64,000 nucleotides of DNA from Neisseriales bacterium (GTDB taxonomy: Bacteria > Pseudomonadota > Gammaproteobacteria > Burkholderiales > Q3-R57-64), in the NCBI GenBank assembly GCA_016699915.1, contig CP064990.1:848464-912463 (forward strand), read 5' to 3'. Both the position numbers and the translations under genes were made by a program. Below, in pieces: positions 45,147-52,950 of this stretch (position 1 is the stretch's first letter; the number at the start of each line of letters is the position of its first letter). Below the pieces are notes generated by a model, which ran no database searches, was not told where the DNA came from, and saw only the letters and a program-made list of their open reading frames with translations.

Positions 45147-46526
45147 TTATAACGAAAAAGGTTGCCTTGGTAAAAATTTACCCCAACCGCGCCTACCGAT
45201 AAATTGACCATTCTTAGCAACTACTTGACCACGTGATAGTGTAAAAATAGGCCAGCCATTTATCACGAATCCTTCAAAGGGCGTATAACCCGCATTGCTA
45301 TGTAAAGCTTGATGCCTCAAAACAGTCCGGCGTTTGGGATCCATGATAACGATATCAGCATCACTGCCTTGAGCAATACAGCCTTTTTGAGGGAATAATC
45401 CAAAAAGTTTTGCGGGCATAGTACTGACTAATTCAACAAAATGACGAACCGATATGCGACCACTGACTACCCCTTCTGAAAACAGTAACGGTAATCTTGT
45501 TTCAACCCCAGGCAGTCCATTTGGACATTTGGTAAAGTCATCCTGACCAATTTGCTTTTGTTGTACGGTAAAAGCACAGTGATCGGTTGCTATGGTATCA
45601 ATATGGCGGCTTGCAATGCCTACCCAAAGTTTATCGCATTCAGCTTTAGGTCTTAAAGGTGGACTGGCAATATAATACTGCCCATTTTGTTTTTCATAAT
45701 AGCGCATATCTAACAGTACATATTGTGGACAAGTCTCGCACCATATAGGCTGGTTGGCCGCCTTAGCAAGCTTTATATAGTCAAGCCCTAAACCGTTTGA
45801 AAGATGCACAATATAAAGTGGCGCATTATTAGCTAGTTTAGCTAAATTGATGACGCGAGCAATAGCTTCGGCTTCACACTCCAAAGGGCGGCTGATTGCA
45901 TGATAAATAGGCGCTGTACACCGCGTATTAACTAAGTGCGATCGATTGCGAGCAATTGCAGCATCATTTTCCGGGTGTACTGTTGTTACAGCACCCGCAG
46001 CTTGCATTGCCTCTAGCACATCTAAGATTGCTGCATCTGATAATTTAAATTGGTAGGTTAAATAAATCTTGAAACTACTAATACCAGCTTGATGCACCAT
46101 TTGTGGAATTTCGCGCAAGATAGATGCATCAACATGTTGAATGACACCATGAAAACTATAGTCAATGACACTATTTTGTGCAGACACTTGATATTGATCC
46201 AACTGGTGATGTAGTGAACATCCAGAAGGACCAAAACCCATGTGATCAACAATTGTTGTAGTACCGCCACAAGCAGCAGAGACGGTGCCTGTATAAAAAT
46301 CATCACAACTTTTAGCTAAACCGACATCAATATCAAAATGCGTATGTACATCAACGCCGCCTGGCATGACATAGCAGCCTTTCGCATCAATCGTTTCAAT
46401 ATTTTTGCTCAGTAATGATTGATGCGGCATCAGCTCGCGAATAATACCTTCTTCGATCAGTAAATCGCATGGTACTTCGCTATTAACATTAACCACGATA
46501 CCATTTTTAATGAGTAACTGATCCAT
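45147..46526 (-). CDS. hyuA: dihydropyrimidinase/hydantoinase-type amidohydrolase HyuA
   Basis: A 459-residue cyclic amidohydrolase. The zinc-binding GGVDVHTHFDID (about residue 57), the carbamylated lysine in SSFKIYLTYQFK (about 150) and TDHCAF (about 310) are intact. Close to E. coli HyuA by runs such as VIDYSFHGVIQH and RPLECEAEAIARVINLA. It hydrolyses cyclic ureides or hydantoins; the true substrate is unknown. I start at the ATG of MDQLLIKNG. It is the last gene of ygeW-ygeX-ygeY-hyuA. Confidence 0.93.
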   Translation of the reverse strand: MDQLLIKNGIVVNVNSEVPCDLLIEEGIIRELMPHQSLLSKNIETIDAKGCYVMPGGVDVHTHFDIDVGLAKSCDDFYTGTVSAACGGTTTIVDHMGFGPSGCSLHHQLDQYQVSAQNSVIDYSFHGVIQHVDASILREIPQMVHQAGISSFKIYLTYQFKLSDAAILDVLEAMQAAGAVTTVHPENDAAIARNRSHLVNTRCTAPIYHAISRPLECEAEAIARVINLAKLANNAPLYIVHLSNGLGLDYIKLAKAANQPIWCETCPQYVLLDMRYYEKQNGQYYIASPPLRPKAECDKLWVGIASRHIDTIATDHCAFTVQQKQIGQDDFTKCPNGLPGVETRLPLLFSEGVVSGRISVRHFVELVSTMPAKLFGLFPQKGCIAQGSDADIVIMDPKRRTVLRHQALHSNAGYTPFEGFVINGWPIFTLSRGQVVAKNGQFIGRRGWGKFLPRQPFSL

Positions 46527-46548
46527 GATGATATGTTGACCTATTAAT

Positions 46549-46578
46549 AAAGGCAAACCGCTTATCCAGTTTGCCTTT
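46549..46578 (-). promoter_or_regulatory. intergenic hairpin between ygeY and hyuA
   Basis: AAAGGCAAAC (46549-46558) pairs perfectly with GTTTGCCTTT (46569-46578). On the minus strand it is followed by ATTAATAGG, too weak for a full terminator; it may attenuate hyuA or protect the upstream mRNA. Confidence 0.6.
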
Positions 46579-46599
46579 ATTCTACTAGCTTTAGGCGAC

Positions 46600-47814
46600 T
46601 TATTTTGCTAATTTATTCAGATAGACGAGTGGGATGACAGCATACATCGCAGCACTGACCACCAAATCTTTTTTCCAAGTTTTTTCATTGGGTGCGTGTG
46701 CTTCTTTTTCAAGCCCAGGTCCAAATCCGACAGTTGGAATACCATAGCGACCCGTGATGGAAACACCGTTTGTTGAGAATACCCACTTATCAATAACTGG
46801 TTTTTTGTTGAACAGTTTTTCATAAGCCGTTGCAACAGACTGTACCGCAACATTATCCTCTTCGACTCGCCAAGCTGGAAAATAGCATTCTGTTGGGTAG
46901 ACAAGACCCGTATAGGAGGGTTTATCATAGTCATACATGGAAACTTTGGCGTTTGCCGCTTTGACCGCTGGCAATGCTCGAATTTCATCCAAAGCTCCTT
47001 CCCAAGTCTCTCCCCAAGTCAAACGACGGTCAATGGATACAGCGCAACTGTCCGCAACAGCACAACGGGATGGCGAGGTAAAAAAGATTTCAGAAACAGT
47101 CAATGTGCCTTTTCCCAAGAAAGGATCATCGCCGAGTCGGCCACTAAGCTCCTTTAATTCATTGAGAATAGGACCCATTTTGAAAATAGCATTGTCACCA
47201 CGTTCAGGTGCTGAACCGTGACAGGATATACCTGTAACTTCAACACGAATTTCCATTCGTCCACGCTGACCACGGTAAATTTTACCATCAGTCGCTTCGG
47301 TACTAATCACAAATTCAGGACGAATCTTATCTTCTTGGACAATATATTGCCAACATAGTCCATCGCAGTCTTCTTCTTGTACTGTTCCGACGACAAGCAA
47401 AGTATATTCATCCTCTAATTTCAAGTCTTTGATGATTTTACCTGCATAGACCATGGAGGCCATACCACCTTCTTGATCTGACGAGCCGCGCCCGACGATC
47501 ACTTCATCATCTTCCATTCCTTTGTAAGGGTCACATGTCCAGTTTTTGATATTACCAACACCTACCGTATCAATGTGAGCGTCCATAGCAACCAGATGTG
47601 GGCCGTGCCCAATCCAACCCAGCACATTACCTTGTGGATCAATTTCCACTTTATCAAAACCCACTTTTTCCATTTCTGCTTTAATGCACAACACTACTTC
47701 TTTCTCTTGACAACTTTCACTAGGAATAGCGATCATATCACGCAGAAATCGGCTCATATCTGCTTTATAAGACTCTGCTTTTTGAAGAACCTCTTTAAAA
47801 GGAATGTCTCTCAT
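46600..47814 (-). CDS. ygeY: M20-family metallohydrolase YgeY
   Basis: A 404-residue M20 peptidase/deacylase fold protein. Metal-site elements are visible: MDAHIDTVGVG (about 79-89), RGSSDQEGGMAS (about 114), TVQEEDCDG (about 149) and the C-terminal KEAHAPNEKT. E. coli YgeY belongs to the purine-related ygeW-hyuA locus; its exact substrate is not settled, though this cluster has been linked to anaerobic uric acid breakdown in gut bacteria. It follows ygeX by 58 bp. Confidence 0.92.
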   Translation of the reverse strand: MRDIPFKEVLQKAESYKADMSRFLRDMIAIPSESCQEKEVVLCIKAEMEKVGFDKVEIDPQGNVLGWIGHGPHLVAMDAHIDTVGVGNIKNWTCDPYKGMEDDEVIVGRGSSDQEGGMASMVYAGKIIKDLKLEDEYTLLVVGTVQEEDCDGLCWQYIVQEDKIRPEFVISTEATDGKIYRGQRGRMEIRVEVTGISCHGSAPERGDNAIFKMGPILNELKELSGRLGDDPFLGKGTLTVSEIFFTSPSRCAVADSCAVSIDRRLTWGETWEGALDEIRALPAVKAANAKVSMYDYDKPSYTGLVYPTECYFPAWRVEEDNVAVQSVATAYEKLFNKKPVIDKWVFSTNGVSITGRYGIPTVGFGPGLEKEAHAPNEKTWKKDLVVSAAMYAVIPLVYLNKLAK

Positions 47815-47872
47815 TCATTGCTCCTCAGGTGTTGGTTAGTCATTTTAAGTACACTACTTAGTTTTTTTAAAA

Positions 47873-49078
47873 TCAGGGATTTGCAGCCCATTTTCCTTCC
47901 CAAACCACTTCTCGGTAGTGTTTTGTATCAGTATCCCCTTCTGTGCTAAAGCATAGCACAACGGAATCCTGATTTAAGCTAAGCTGTTGGAATAAAGCAT
48001 GACGTTTCGGGTGATGGGCGATAGCACAAAGCAATCCAACACCAACAGCACCTGATTCACCAGAAACAACTTTTGCATCATGGCTTAGCGGATTACCCAA
48101 AACACGCATACCTAAAGCGGATACCTTGTCTTCACAAGAAGCAAAGTGACGCGCACAGCGCTTAATGACTTCCCAACCGAGTGGGCAGGGTTCGCCACAG
48201 GCAAGCCCTGCCATGATGGTTGCCATATCTCCGGTAACATTAACAGGTACTCCACTGGGATTTTTTCCAGAACGGTAGAGGCAGTCAGCTTGATCAGGCT
48301 CTACAATGGTAACATTGAGTTTTTCTGCACCATAATAGTCACTCAGTACACCAAGTACACCGCCTGCCATGGCTCCAACACCTGCTTGTAAAAAGACATG
48401 TGTTGGGTTAAGCCATGCTTGTTGTTTGACTTGATCAATAGCTTCCATGGCCATTGTTGCGTAGCCTTGCATAATCCATGTAGGAATCTCGGTATAGCCT
48501 TCCCAAGAAGTATCTTGCACTATAAACCAATTATTTTTGTCAGCCAATTCGCTGGTCATGCGTACTGTGTCATCGTAATTCATATCGGTCACATAACACT
48601 CAGCACCCAATGCTTTGATGCGATCAACGCGCTCTTGTGCAGAACCTTTTGGCATATAGATAATACACTTTTGACCCAATTTTTGAGCTGCCCACGCAAC
48701 ACCACGACCATGGTTTCCGTCGGTCGTTGAAATAAAAGTCATTTTTCCAGCAATTTCTTGTTGTAGTTTTGCAAAATCAAATTGATCAATCGACAAATTC
48801 AATCGTTGGCAGATCAAGCGAGCAATGGCATACGCTCCACCTAGCATTTTGAAAGCATTTAAGTCAAAACGCTGAGATTCATCTTTAACCAAAATTTTGG
48901 CAACACCGATTGTTTGAGCAAGGGCATCCAGTGAATAAAGTGGTGTTGGTCGGTAACCTTGGATTTTGCTGTGAAAAGCCAAAGCTTTGCTGGATTCTTT
49001 AACGTTGAACAAGGTAGATAACTCGCCTGTAAAATGCGCGTTGTCCACAATATCCATCTTGAGCGAGAAGGTTGACAC
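47873..49078 (-). CDS. ygeX: diaminopropionate ammonia-lyase
   Basis: A 401-residue fold-II PLP enzyme that splits 2,3-diaminopropionate into pyruvate and two ammonia. The cofactor lysine is in LNAFKMLGGAYAI (about residue 77), with STTDGNHGRGVAWAAQ and QAGVGAMAGGVLG as phosphate cup and glycine loop. It matches E. coli YgeX closely to the end (HYREVVWEGK). The start is a GTG nine bases after AAGGAG. Confidence 0.95.
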   Translation of the reverse strand: MSTFSLKMDIVDNAHFTGELSTLFNVKESSKALAFHSKIQGYRPTPLYSLDALAQTIGVAKILVKDESQRFDLNAFKMLGGAYAIARLICQRLNLSIDQFDFAKLQQEIAGKMTFISTTDGNHGRGVAWAAQKLGQKCIIYMPKGSAQERVDRIKALGAECYVTDMNYDDTVRMTSELADKNNWFIVQDTSWEGYTEIPTWIMQGYATMAMEAIDQVKQQAWLNPTHVFLQAGVGAMAGGVLGVLSDYYGAEKLNVTIVEPDQADCLYRSGKNPSGVPVNVTGDMATIMAGLACGEPCPLGWEVIKRCARHFASCEDKVSALGMRVLGNPLSHDAKVVSGESGAVGVGLLCAIAHHPKRHALFQQLSLNQDSVVLCFSTEGDTDTKHYREVVWEGKWAANP

Positions 49079-49133
49079 TGAGATAATCTCCTTTTATTTC
49101 ATCAACTCGTCATTTATCTAATGGTTGATTTTT

Positions 49134-49161
49134 AAGTAGCTCGTCCGAAGACAAGCTACTT
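49134..49161 (-). promoter_or_regulatory. UUCG-tetraloop hairpin between ygeW and ygeX
   Basis: In the transcript a 12-bp stem (49134-49145 with 49150-49161, one U-G pair) closes on a C-UUCG-G tetraloop, an exceptionally stable fold. No U-run follows, so it is more likely to protect the ygeW message or set its ratio to ygeX than to stop transcription. Confidence 0.7.
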
Positions 49162-49168
49162 ATTGAGG

Positions 49169-50356
49169 TTAGAGAATACGCTTATCTGCTTTTTGTATGA
49201 GTTTTTCAAAAACTTCACCAACATGCTGGAATTTTCGATTCATAATCATAGCAGCGATAATGTAGGGCTTCCAACTTGCTTCCTTGTAAGTTGCAATGCG
49301 ATATCTTTCAAAAACGCTATCTGCTACTTCACCTTCTTTACACGATACACCTGTGATATCAGCAGGCAAACAGTGCATATACAGTGCTTTGGCATTCTTG
49401 GTTAACTGCATAACCGCTTCAGTGCAATGCCAATCTTTATGTTTTGCGTTTTGTGCAAGCGCTTCTTGTTCAAGTGTTTTGAGACCAGCATGATCATGAG
49501 CGCGCAATAATTCCGTTCGTTTGCCCATGATATGGTAGGGTGCCCAAGATTTTGGATAGACAATATCGGCTTCTTGGAAAGCTTTTTCCATGCTATGACT
49601 GTGTTCAAAGCTACCACCCGATAGGGTAGCATTTTTGCGAGCTTCATCCACAACATCGGGAATAAGATCATAGCCTTCGGGATGTGCAAGCGATACATGC
49701 ATGCCAAATCTTGTCATCAAACCAATAATTGCCTGCGGGACAGACAGGGGTTTACCATAACTTGGAGAATACGCCCAAGTCATCGCAATTTTTTTGCCTT
49801 TCAAATTATCTAATCCACCAAAATGCTCTTGTAACCAAGCCAAATCTGCCATGGATTGGGTAGGGTGATCAATGTCACACTGTAAATTAATAATGGCTGG
49901 CCTTTGCGGTAAGACACCCTGTTTAAATCCGTCGTCTAATGCATCGCCGACTTCCCGCATATAAGCGTTTCCTGCACCTAAGTACATATCATCACGAATA
50001 CCAATAACATCGGCGCAAAACGCAATCATGTTAGCCGTTTCACGCACCGTTTCACCATGTGCAATTTGCGACTTTCCTTCATCTAGATCCTGTTGTGCTA
50101 AACCCAACATGTTAATGGCAGAAGCGAAAGAAAAGCGCGTTCTTGTTGAGTTATCACGAAAAATTGACACGCCAAGCCCATTGTTAAAAACATTGGTCGC
50201 AATATTAGCGGCACGTAGTTTTCGAATGGCTTCTGCAGTCTTTAATATGCGTTTGAGTTCCTCTGGAGTTTGCTGCCAAGTAAGCAAAAAATCCTTTTCA
50301 TGTAATTGGGAGGGGAGCGCTTTGAGTTCTGCAATAATTTGTTGAATGTCTTTCAT
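49169..50356 (-). CDS. ygeW: knotted carbamoyltransferase YgeW
   Basis: A 395-residue member of the aspartate/ornithine carbamoyltransferase superfamily. The carbamoyl-phosphate motif is FRDNSTRTRFS (about residue 69), followed by HGETVRETANM, QCDIDHPTQSMADL and MHCLPADITGVSC. It matches E. coli YgeW along its whole length. The acceptor substrate is not established. No carbamate kinase (yqeA-type) is in the window. First gene of the four-gene operon; TTGACA at about 50440 is the best -35 candidate upstream, without a good -10. Confidence 0.94.
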   Translation of the reverse strand: MKDIQQIIAELKALPSQLHEKDFLLTWQQTPEELKRILKTAEAIRKLRAANIATNVFNNGLGVSIFRDNSTRTRFSFASAINMLGLAQQDLDEGKSQIAHGETVRETANMIAFCADVIGIRDDMYLGAGNAYMREVGDALDDGFKQGVLPQRPAIINLQCDIDHPTQSMADLAWLQEHFGGLDNLKGKKIAMTWAYSPSYGKPLSVPQAIIGLMTRFGMHVSLAHPEGYDLIPDVVDEARKNATLSGGSFEHSHSMEKAFQEADIVYPKSWAPYHIMGKRTELLRAHDHAGLKTLEQEALAQNAKHKDWHCTEAVMQLTKNAKALYMHCLPADITGVSCKEGEVADSVFERYRIATYKEASWKPYIIAAMIMNRKFQHVGEVFEKLIQKADKRIL

Positions 50357-50792
50357 TATCTAATTCCTAAAGGTATTAACACTAAACATGTACTATCCAC
50401 AAAAAATAGGCCAGCTCTCTATGGTCTAAGGGGGCGAGCCTACTGTCAAGCTACCATTGGCTAAAAAATTGGCAAGATGCATAGCGTTGCGCGTGAATCA
50501 CTAGATTTCCGTTTTTTTGTTAATTTCTATATCGAACAACCCAACAGCCACTGCTATGCAAGAAAAATAACATCACGGGCGAAGTTAAGTTCAGGTTGCA
50601 ATTATGATAAAAAAACAAGCATTTTGCAATCAATAATTGATTGGATGGGGTATGATGAACGTCCCTAGAATAGGATTTTATGGCTGCGATTAACGTGCAT
50701 CGCTTGCATGGGTTGGTCGTCAAGTAAGGCTATTAATTTTATATAGCATGAAACATTTTTGTGGATTTTTTACGTTTATTTGACAGGTCAGT
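50357..50792. other. 436-bp divergent gap between ygeW and lysC
   Basis: No gene is supported here. A plus-strand frame at 50477-50668 has no ribosome-binding site and no family resemblance. The stretch must hold the promoters of ygeW and lysC; only a TTGACA for the former is visible. Confidence 0.6.
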
Positions 50793-52022
50793 ATGACATT
50801 GATTGTTCAAAAGTATGGCGGTACTTCGGTTGGCTCTGTTGAGCGTATTAATGAAGTAGCAAAGCGTATGGCGTGGTGGAAGTCAAAGGGGCATAGATTG
50901 GTAGCAGTTGTCTCTGCGATGAGTGGTGAGACCAACCGCTTGTTGGATCTTGCTTACCAAATTGATACTGCACCTAACCAGCGCGAGTTAGATGTTGTAG
51001 CAGCAACAGGCGAACAAGTTACGGTTGGGCTACTAGCTATTGCTCTTCAAAAAATAGGGATTAAGGCAAAAAGTTATTGTGGTTGGCAGGTACCTGTGAT
51101 AACAGACAATGCCCATAATAGAGCACGCGTTGCTAAGATTGATGAGACAACTATACGTGCTGACTTAAAGGCAGGCTATGTTGTGGTAGTTACAGGCTTT
51201 CAAGGTATTGATGAAAATCATAACATTACCACACTAGGGCGAGGCGGATCGGATACCTCAGCAGTAGCACTAGCTGTTGCATTAAAAGCAAAAGAGTGTC
51301 AGATTTATACTGATGTAGATGGAGTTTATACTACCGATCCTCGCATTGAGCCACATGCGAGACGGCTTAATACGATTACCTTTGAAGAGATGTTAGAAAT
51401 GGCCAGTTTAGGCTCTAAAATTTTACATCCTCGATCCGTAGAGTTAGCGGGTAAAAACCATCTACGTTTACGCGTTTTATCCAGCTTTGAAAAAGATGGG
51501 GATGGTACGTTGATTACTTTTGAAGAAGATGAAAATATGGAAGAAGCTATTGTTTCGGGTATTGCTTTTGATAACAATATTATGCGCATTAACGTAAAAG
51601 AGGTGCCTAATAAACCAGGTAGTGCCTACCAAATTTTAGGCCCCATTGCTGATGCAAATATTGAAGTGGATATGATTATTCAAAATGATAGTAATCATGG
51701 TGTGACAGACTTTTCTTTTACGGTGCCTCGTGCTTATGGCCAACAAGCAGTGGCTATTTTACAAAAATTACAAGCAAAAATTGGTGCCTCTGATGTTAAT
51801 ATTGCTGATCAGCTGGTTAAATTATCCATTATTGGTGTGGGCATGCGTTCACATTGTGGTGTTGCTGCGACCGTGTTCCAAGTTTTAGCACAACAAGGCA
51901 TCAATATTGAATTAATTGCGACGTCTGAAATTAAAATTTCTGTATTAATTGATAAAAAATATCTAGAATTAGCAGTACGAGTGCTGCATAAAGCATTTAA
52001 GCTTGATGCGCCTCGGTCTTGA
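50793..52022 (+). CDS. lysC: aspartokinase
   Basis: A 409-residue monofunctional aspartokinase that starts the lysine/threonine/methionine branch. The kinase motif KYGGTSVGS is at residues 7-15, LGRGGSDTSAVALA and YTDVDGVYTTDPR follow, and two C-terminal ACT domains (about 265-400) provide feedback control. lysC next to tRNA-Ser is the betaproteobacterial arrangement, normally right after tilS; here an island separates them. Confidence 0.97.
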   Translation: MTLIVQKYGGTSVGSVERINEVAKRMAWWKSKGHRLVAVVSAMSGETNRLLDLAYQIDTAPNQRELDVVAATGEQVTVGLLAIALQKIGIKAKSYCGWQVPVITDNAHNRARVAKIDETTIRADLKAGYVVVVTGFQGIDENHNITTLGRGGSDTSAVALAVALKAKECQIYTDVDGVYTTDPRIEPHARRLNTITFEEMLEMASLGSKILHPRSVELAGKNHLRLRVLSSFEKDGDGTLITFEEDENMEEAIVSGIAFDNNIMRINVKEVPNKPGSAYQILGPIADANIEVDMIIQNDSNHGVTDFSFTVPRAYGQQAVAILQKLQAKIGASDVNIADQLVKLSIIGVGMRSHCGVAATVFQVLAQQGINIELIATSEIKISVLIDKKYLELAVRVLHKAFKLDAPRS

Positions 52023-52042
52023 TTCAGTGTATTGTTAAAATC

Positions 52043-52133
52043 GGAGAAATGGCCGAGTGGCTGAAGGCACACCCCTGCTAAGGGTGCATACGGAAAACCC
52101 GTATCGAGGGTTCGAATCCCTCTTTCTCCGCCA
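52043..52133 (+). tRNA. tRNA-Ser (anticodon GCT)
   Basis: A 91-nt class II tRNA with a long variable arm. The acceptor is GGAGAAA/TTTCTCC, the anticodon loop CTGCTAA holds GCT, the T loop is GGTTCGAATCC, and CCA is encoded. It reads AGC/AGU. It lies 20 bp after lysC, and phage-like debris follows. Confidence 0.96.
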
Positions 52134-52210
52134 GTTTACACGGCTCGAACTTTTTTGGCGTGAATTTCTAAATTATCAAATATCTCTCTGAACCCAATTA
52201 TTCATAAGCT

Positions 52211-52624
52211 TTGGCACGTTTTAGTCAACCGACACATACGTACTTAGAGAATCGCAAAATCACCGATTTTACCCAACAATCTCCCTTTTTAATCTCCGTT
52301 TCTCCATTAGATGCGAATGTCCGACCCGAATGTATTGTGGGTCGTGTGATGAATAAAAAACACGCAGGCCAAAATTGATCAGAAGTCTTGAAACATGATG
52401 CCACTTTGGCTATCTGCACTGATTGCAGCTATTCGCGAATTTAGTCAGATATTTTAGCTTATTTGCTGGGTCGAGAGTGGTTGAAGCGTGGACAAGCGGA
52501 AAAAAACGTAGAGCTCCATGAAACCTATGGAAAACTGGATGGACAAAATAAATCTTATCATGATCGGGGTAAGTCTGGCCTGCTTGAGCGGCTGCGCAAG
52601 CGCAGGGATGCAGAATCAAAGTAG
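52211..52624 (+). pseudogene. decayed gene with two in-frame stops, unknown
   Basis: One continuous frame of about 137 codons runs to a TAG at 52622 and is interrupted only by TGA (52376-52378) and TAG (52442-52444). The text reads like a real protein (RFSQPTHTYLENRKITDF, PECIVGRVMNKKHAG, then LLGREWLKRGQAEKNVELHE and LLERLRKRRDAESK). I do not recognise it. Its end overlaps, in the +1 frame, a lipoprotein gene; that layout is the one of phage Rz/Rz1, but no membrane anchor is seen in this frame. Confidence 0.5.
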
Positions 52625-52820
52625 TTGTCCAGCTTATCCCCATTATACCCAAGAAGAATGGCAGAAGATCGAGCAGTCCGTGACTGAATTGCCAGAACAA
52701 AGCCCACTGATTCCTACGCTGCAGGACTATATGGACTTGCTGGATAAGTTGGAAGCTTGCCAAAAAATTGAGATTGAATTATTTTCTAAAATAGGGTACC
52801 GTGTAAGCATAGTATGCTAG
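52518..52820 (+). CDS. small lipoprotein, Rz1-like o-spanin candidate
   Basis: Up to 100 residues. A lipoprotein signal is clear: NLIMIGVSLACLSGC, with lipobox LSGC at about residue 26. The mature part (SSCPAYPHYTQEEWQ, then a helix and DYMDLLDKLEACQK) resembles outer-membrane spanin subunits of phages, which end in a DY..L...C pattern. It is embedded in the +1 frame of a decayed gene, as Rz1 is in Rz. It may be a leftover of a prophage inserted at tRNA-Ser. A start at an internal ATG (MENWMDK or MDK) is likely. Confidence 0.5.
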   Translation: MKPMENWMDKINLIMIGVSLACLSGCASAGMQNQSSCPAYPHYTQEEWQKIEQSVTELPEQSPLIPTLQDYMDLLDKLEACQKIEIELFSKIGYRVSIVC

Positions 52821-52848
52821 AAATGTCAATTTGAGGTTTATCCGTATC

Positions 52849-52866
52849 ATGAAAATAATCTCTTAA
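52849..52866 (+). CDS. putative leader peptide MKIIS upstream of the ABC-F gene
   Basis: A five-codon frame whose stop lies inside the 5' arm of the stem that covers the ABC-F ribosome-binding site. A GAGG lies 11 bases before its ATG, rather far. Too short to be proven by sequence alone; its placement is what makes it notable. Confidence 0.35.
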   Translation: MKIIS

Positions 52867-52944
52867 AGTAGCCCTGCGGAGGGTATAAGATCAAAGCTCT
52901 TCAGCTTACGTCTTAATTTGTTATAGCCCTAAATACTTTAAGAG
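52860..52944 (+). promoter_or_regulatory. leader stem sequestering the ABC-F ribosome-binding site
   Basis: CTCTTAAAGTA (52860-52870) pairs perfectly with TACTTTAAGAG (52934-52944). The 3' arm contains the AAGAG Shine-Dalgarno of the ABC-F start. Between them lie two further hairpins, CCCT-GCGG-AGGG (about 52872-52883) and one around TAAGA/TCTTA (about 52886-52915). This is the architecture of translational attenuators known for ribosome-protection resistance genes. Confidence 0.6.
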
Positions 52945-52950
52945 GTGCGT

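Noticed and set aside
50477..50668. 63-codon plus-strand frame between ygeW and lysC
   Set aside because: No ribosome-binding site, no hydrophobic pattern or motif, and it sits in a promoter gap.
1195..52444. Stop-codon reassignment (in-frame TAG and TGA in otherwise readable genes)
   Set aside because: Intact core genes end normally at TAA, TAG and TGA, and the broken genes also carry frameshifts, so these are ordinary pseudogenes.
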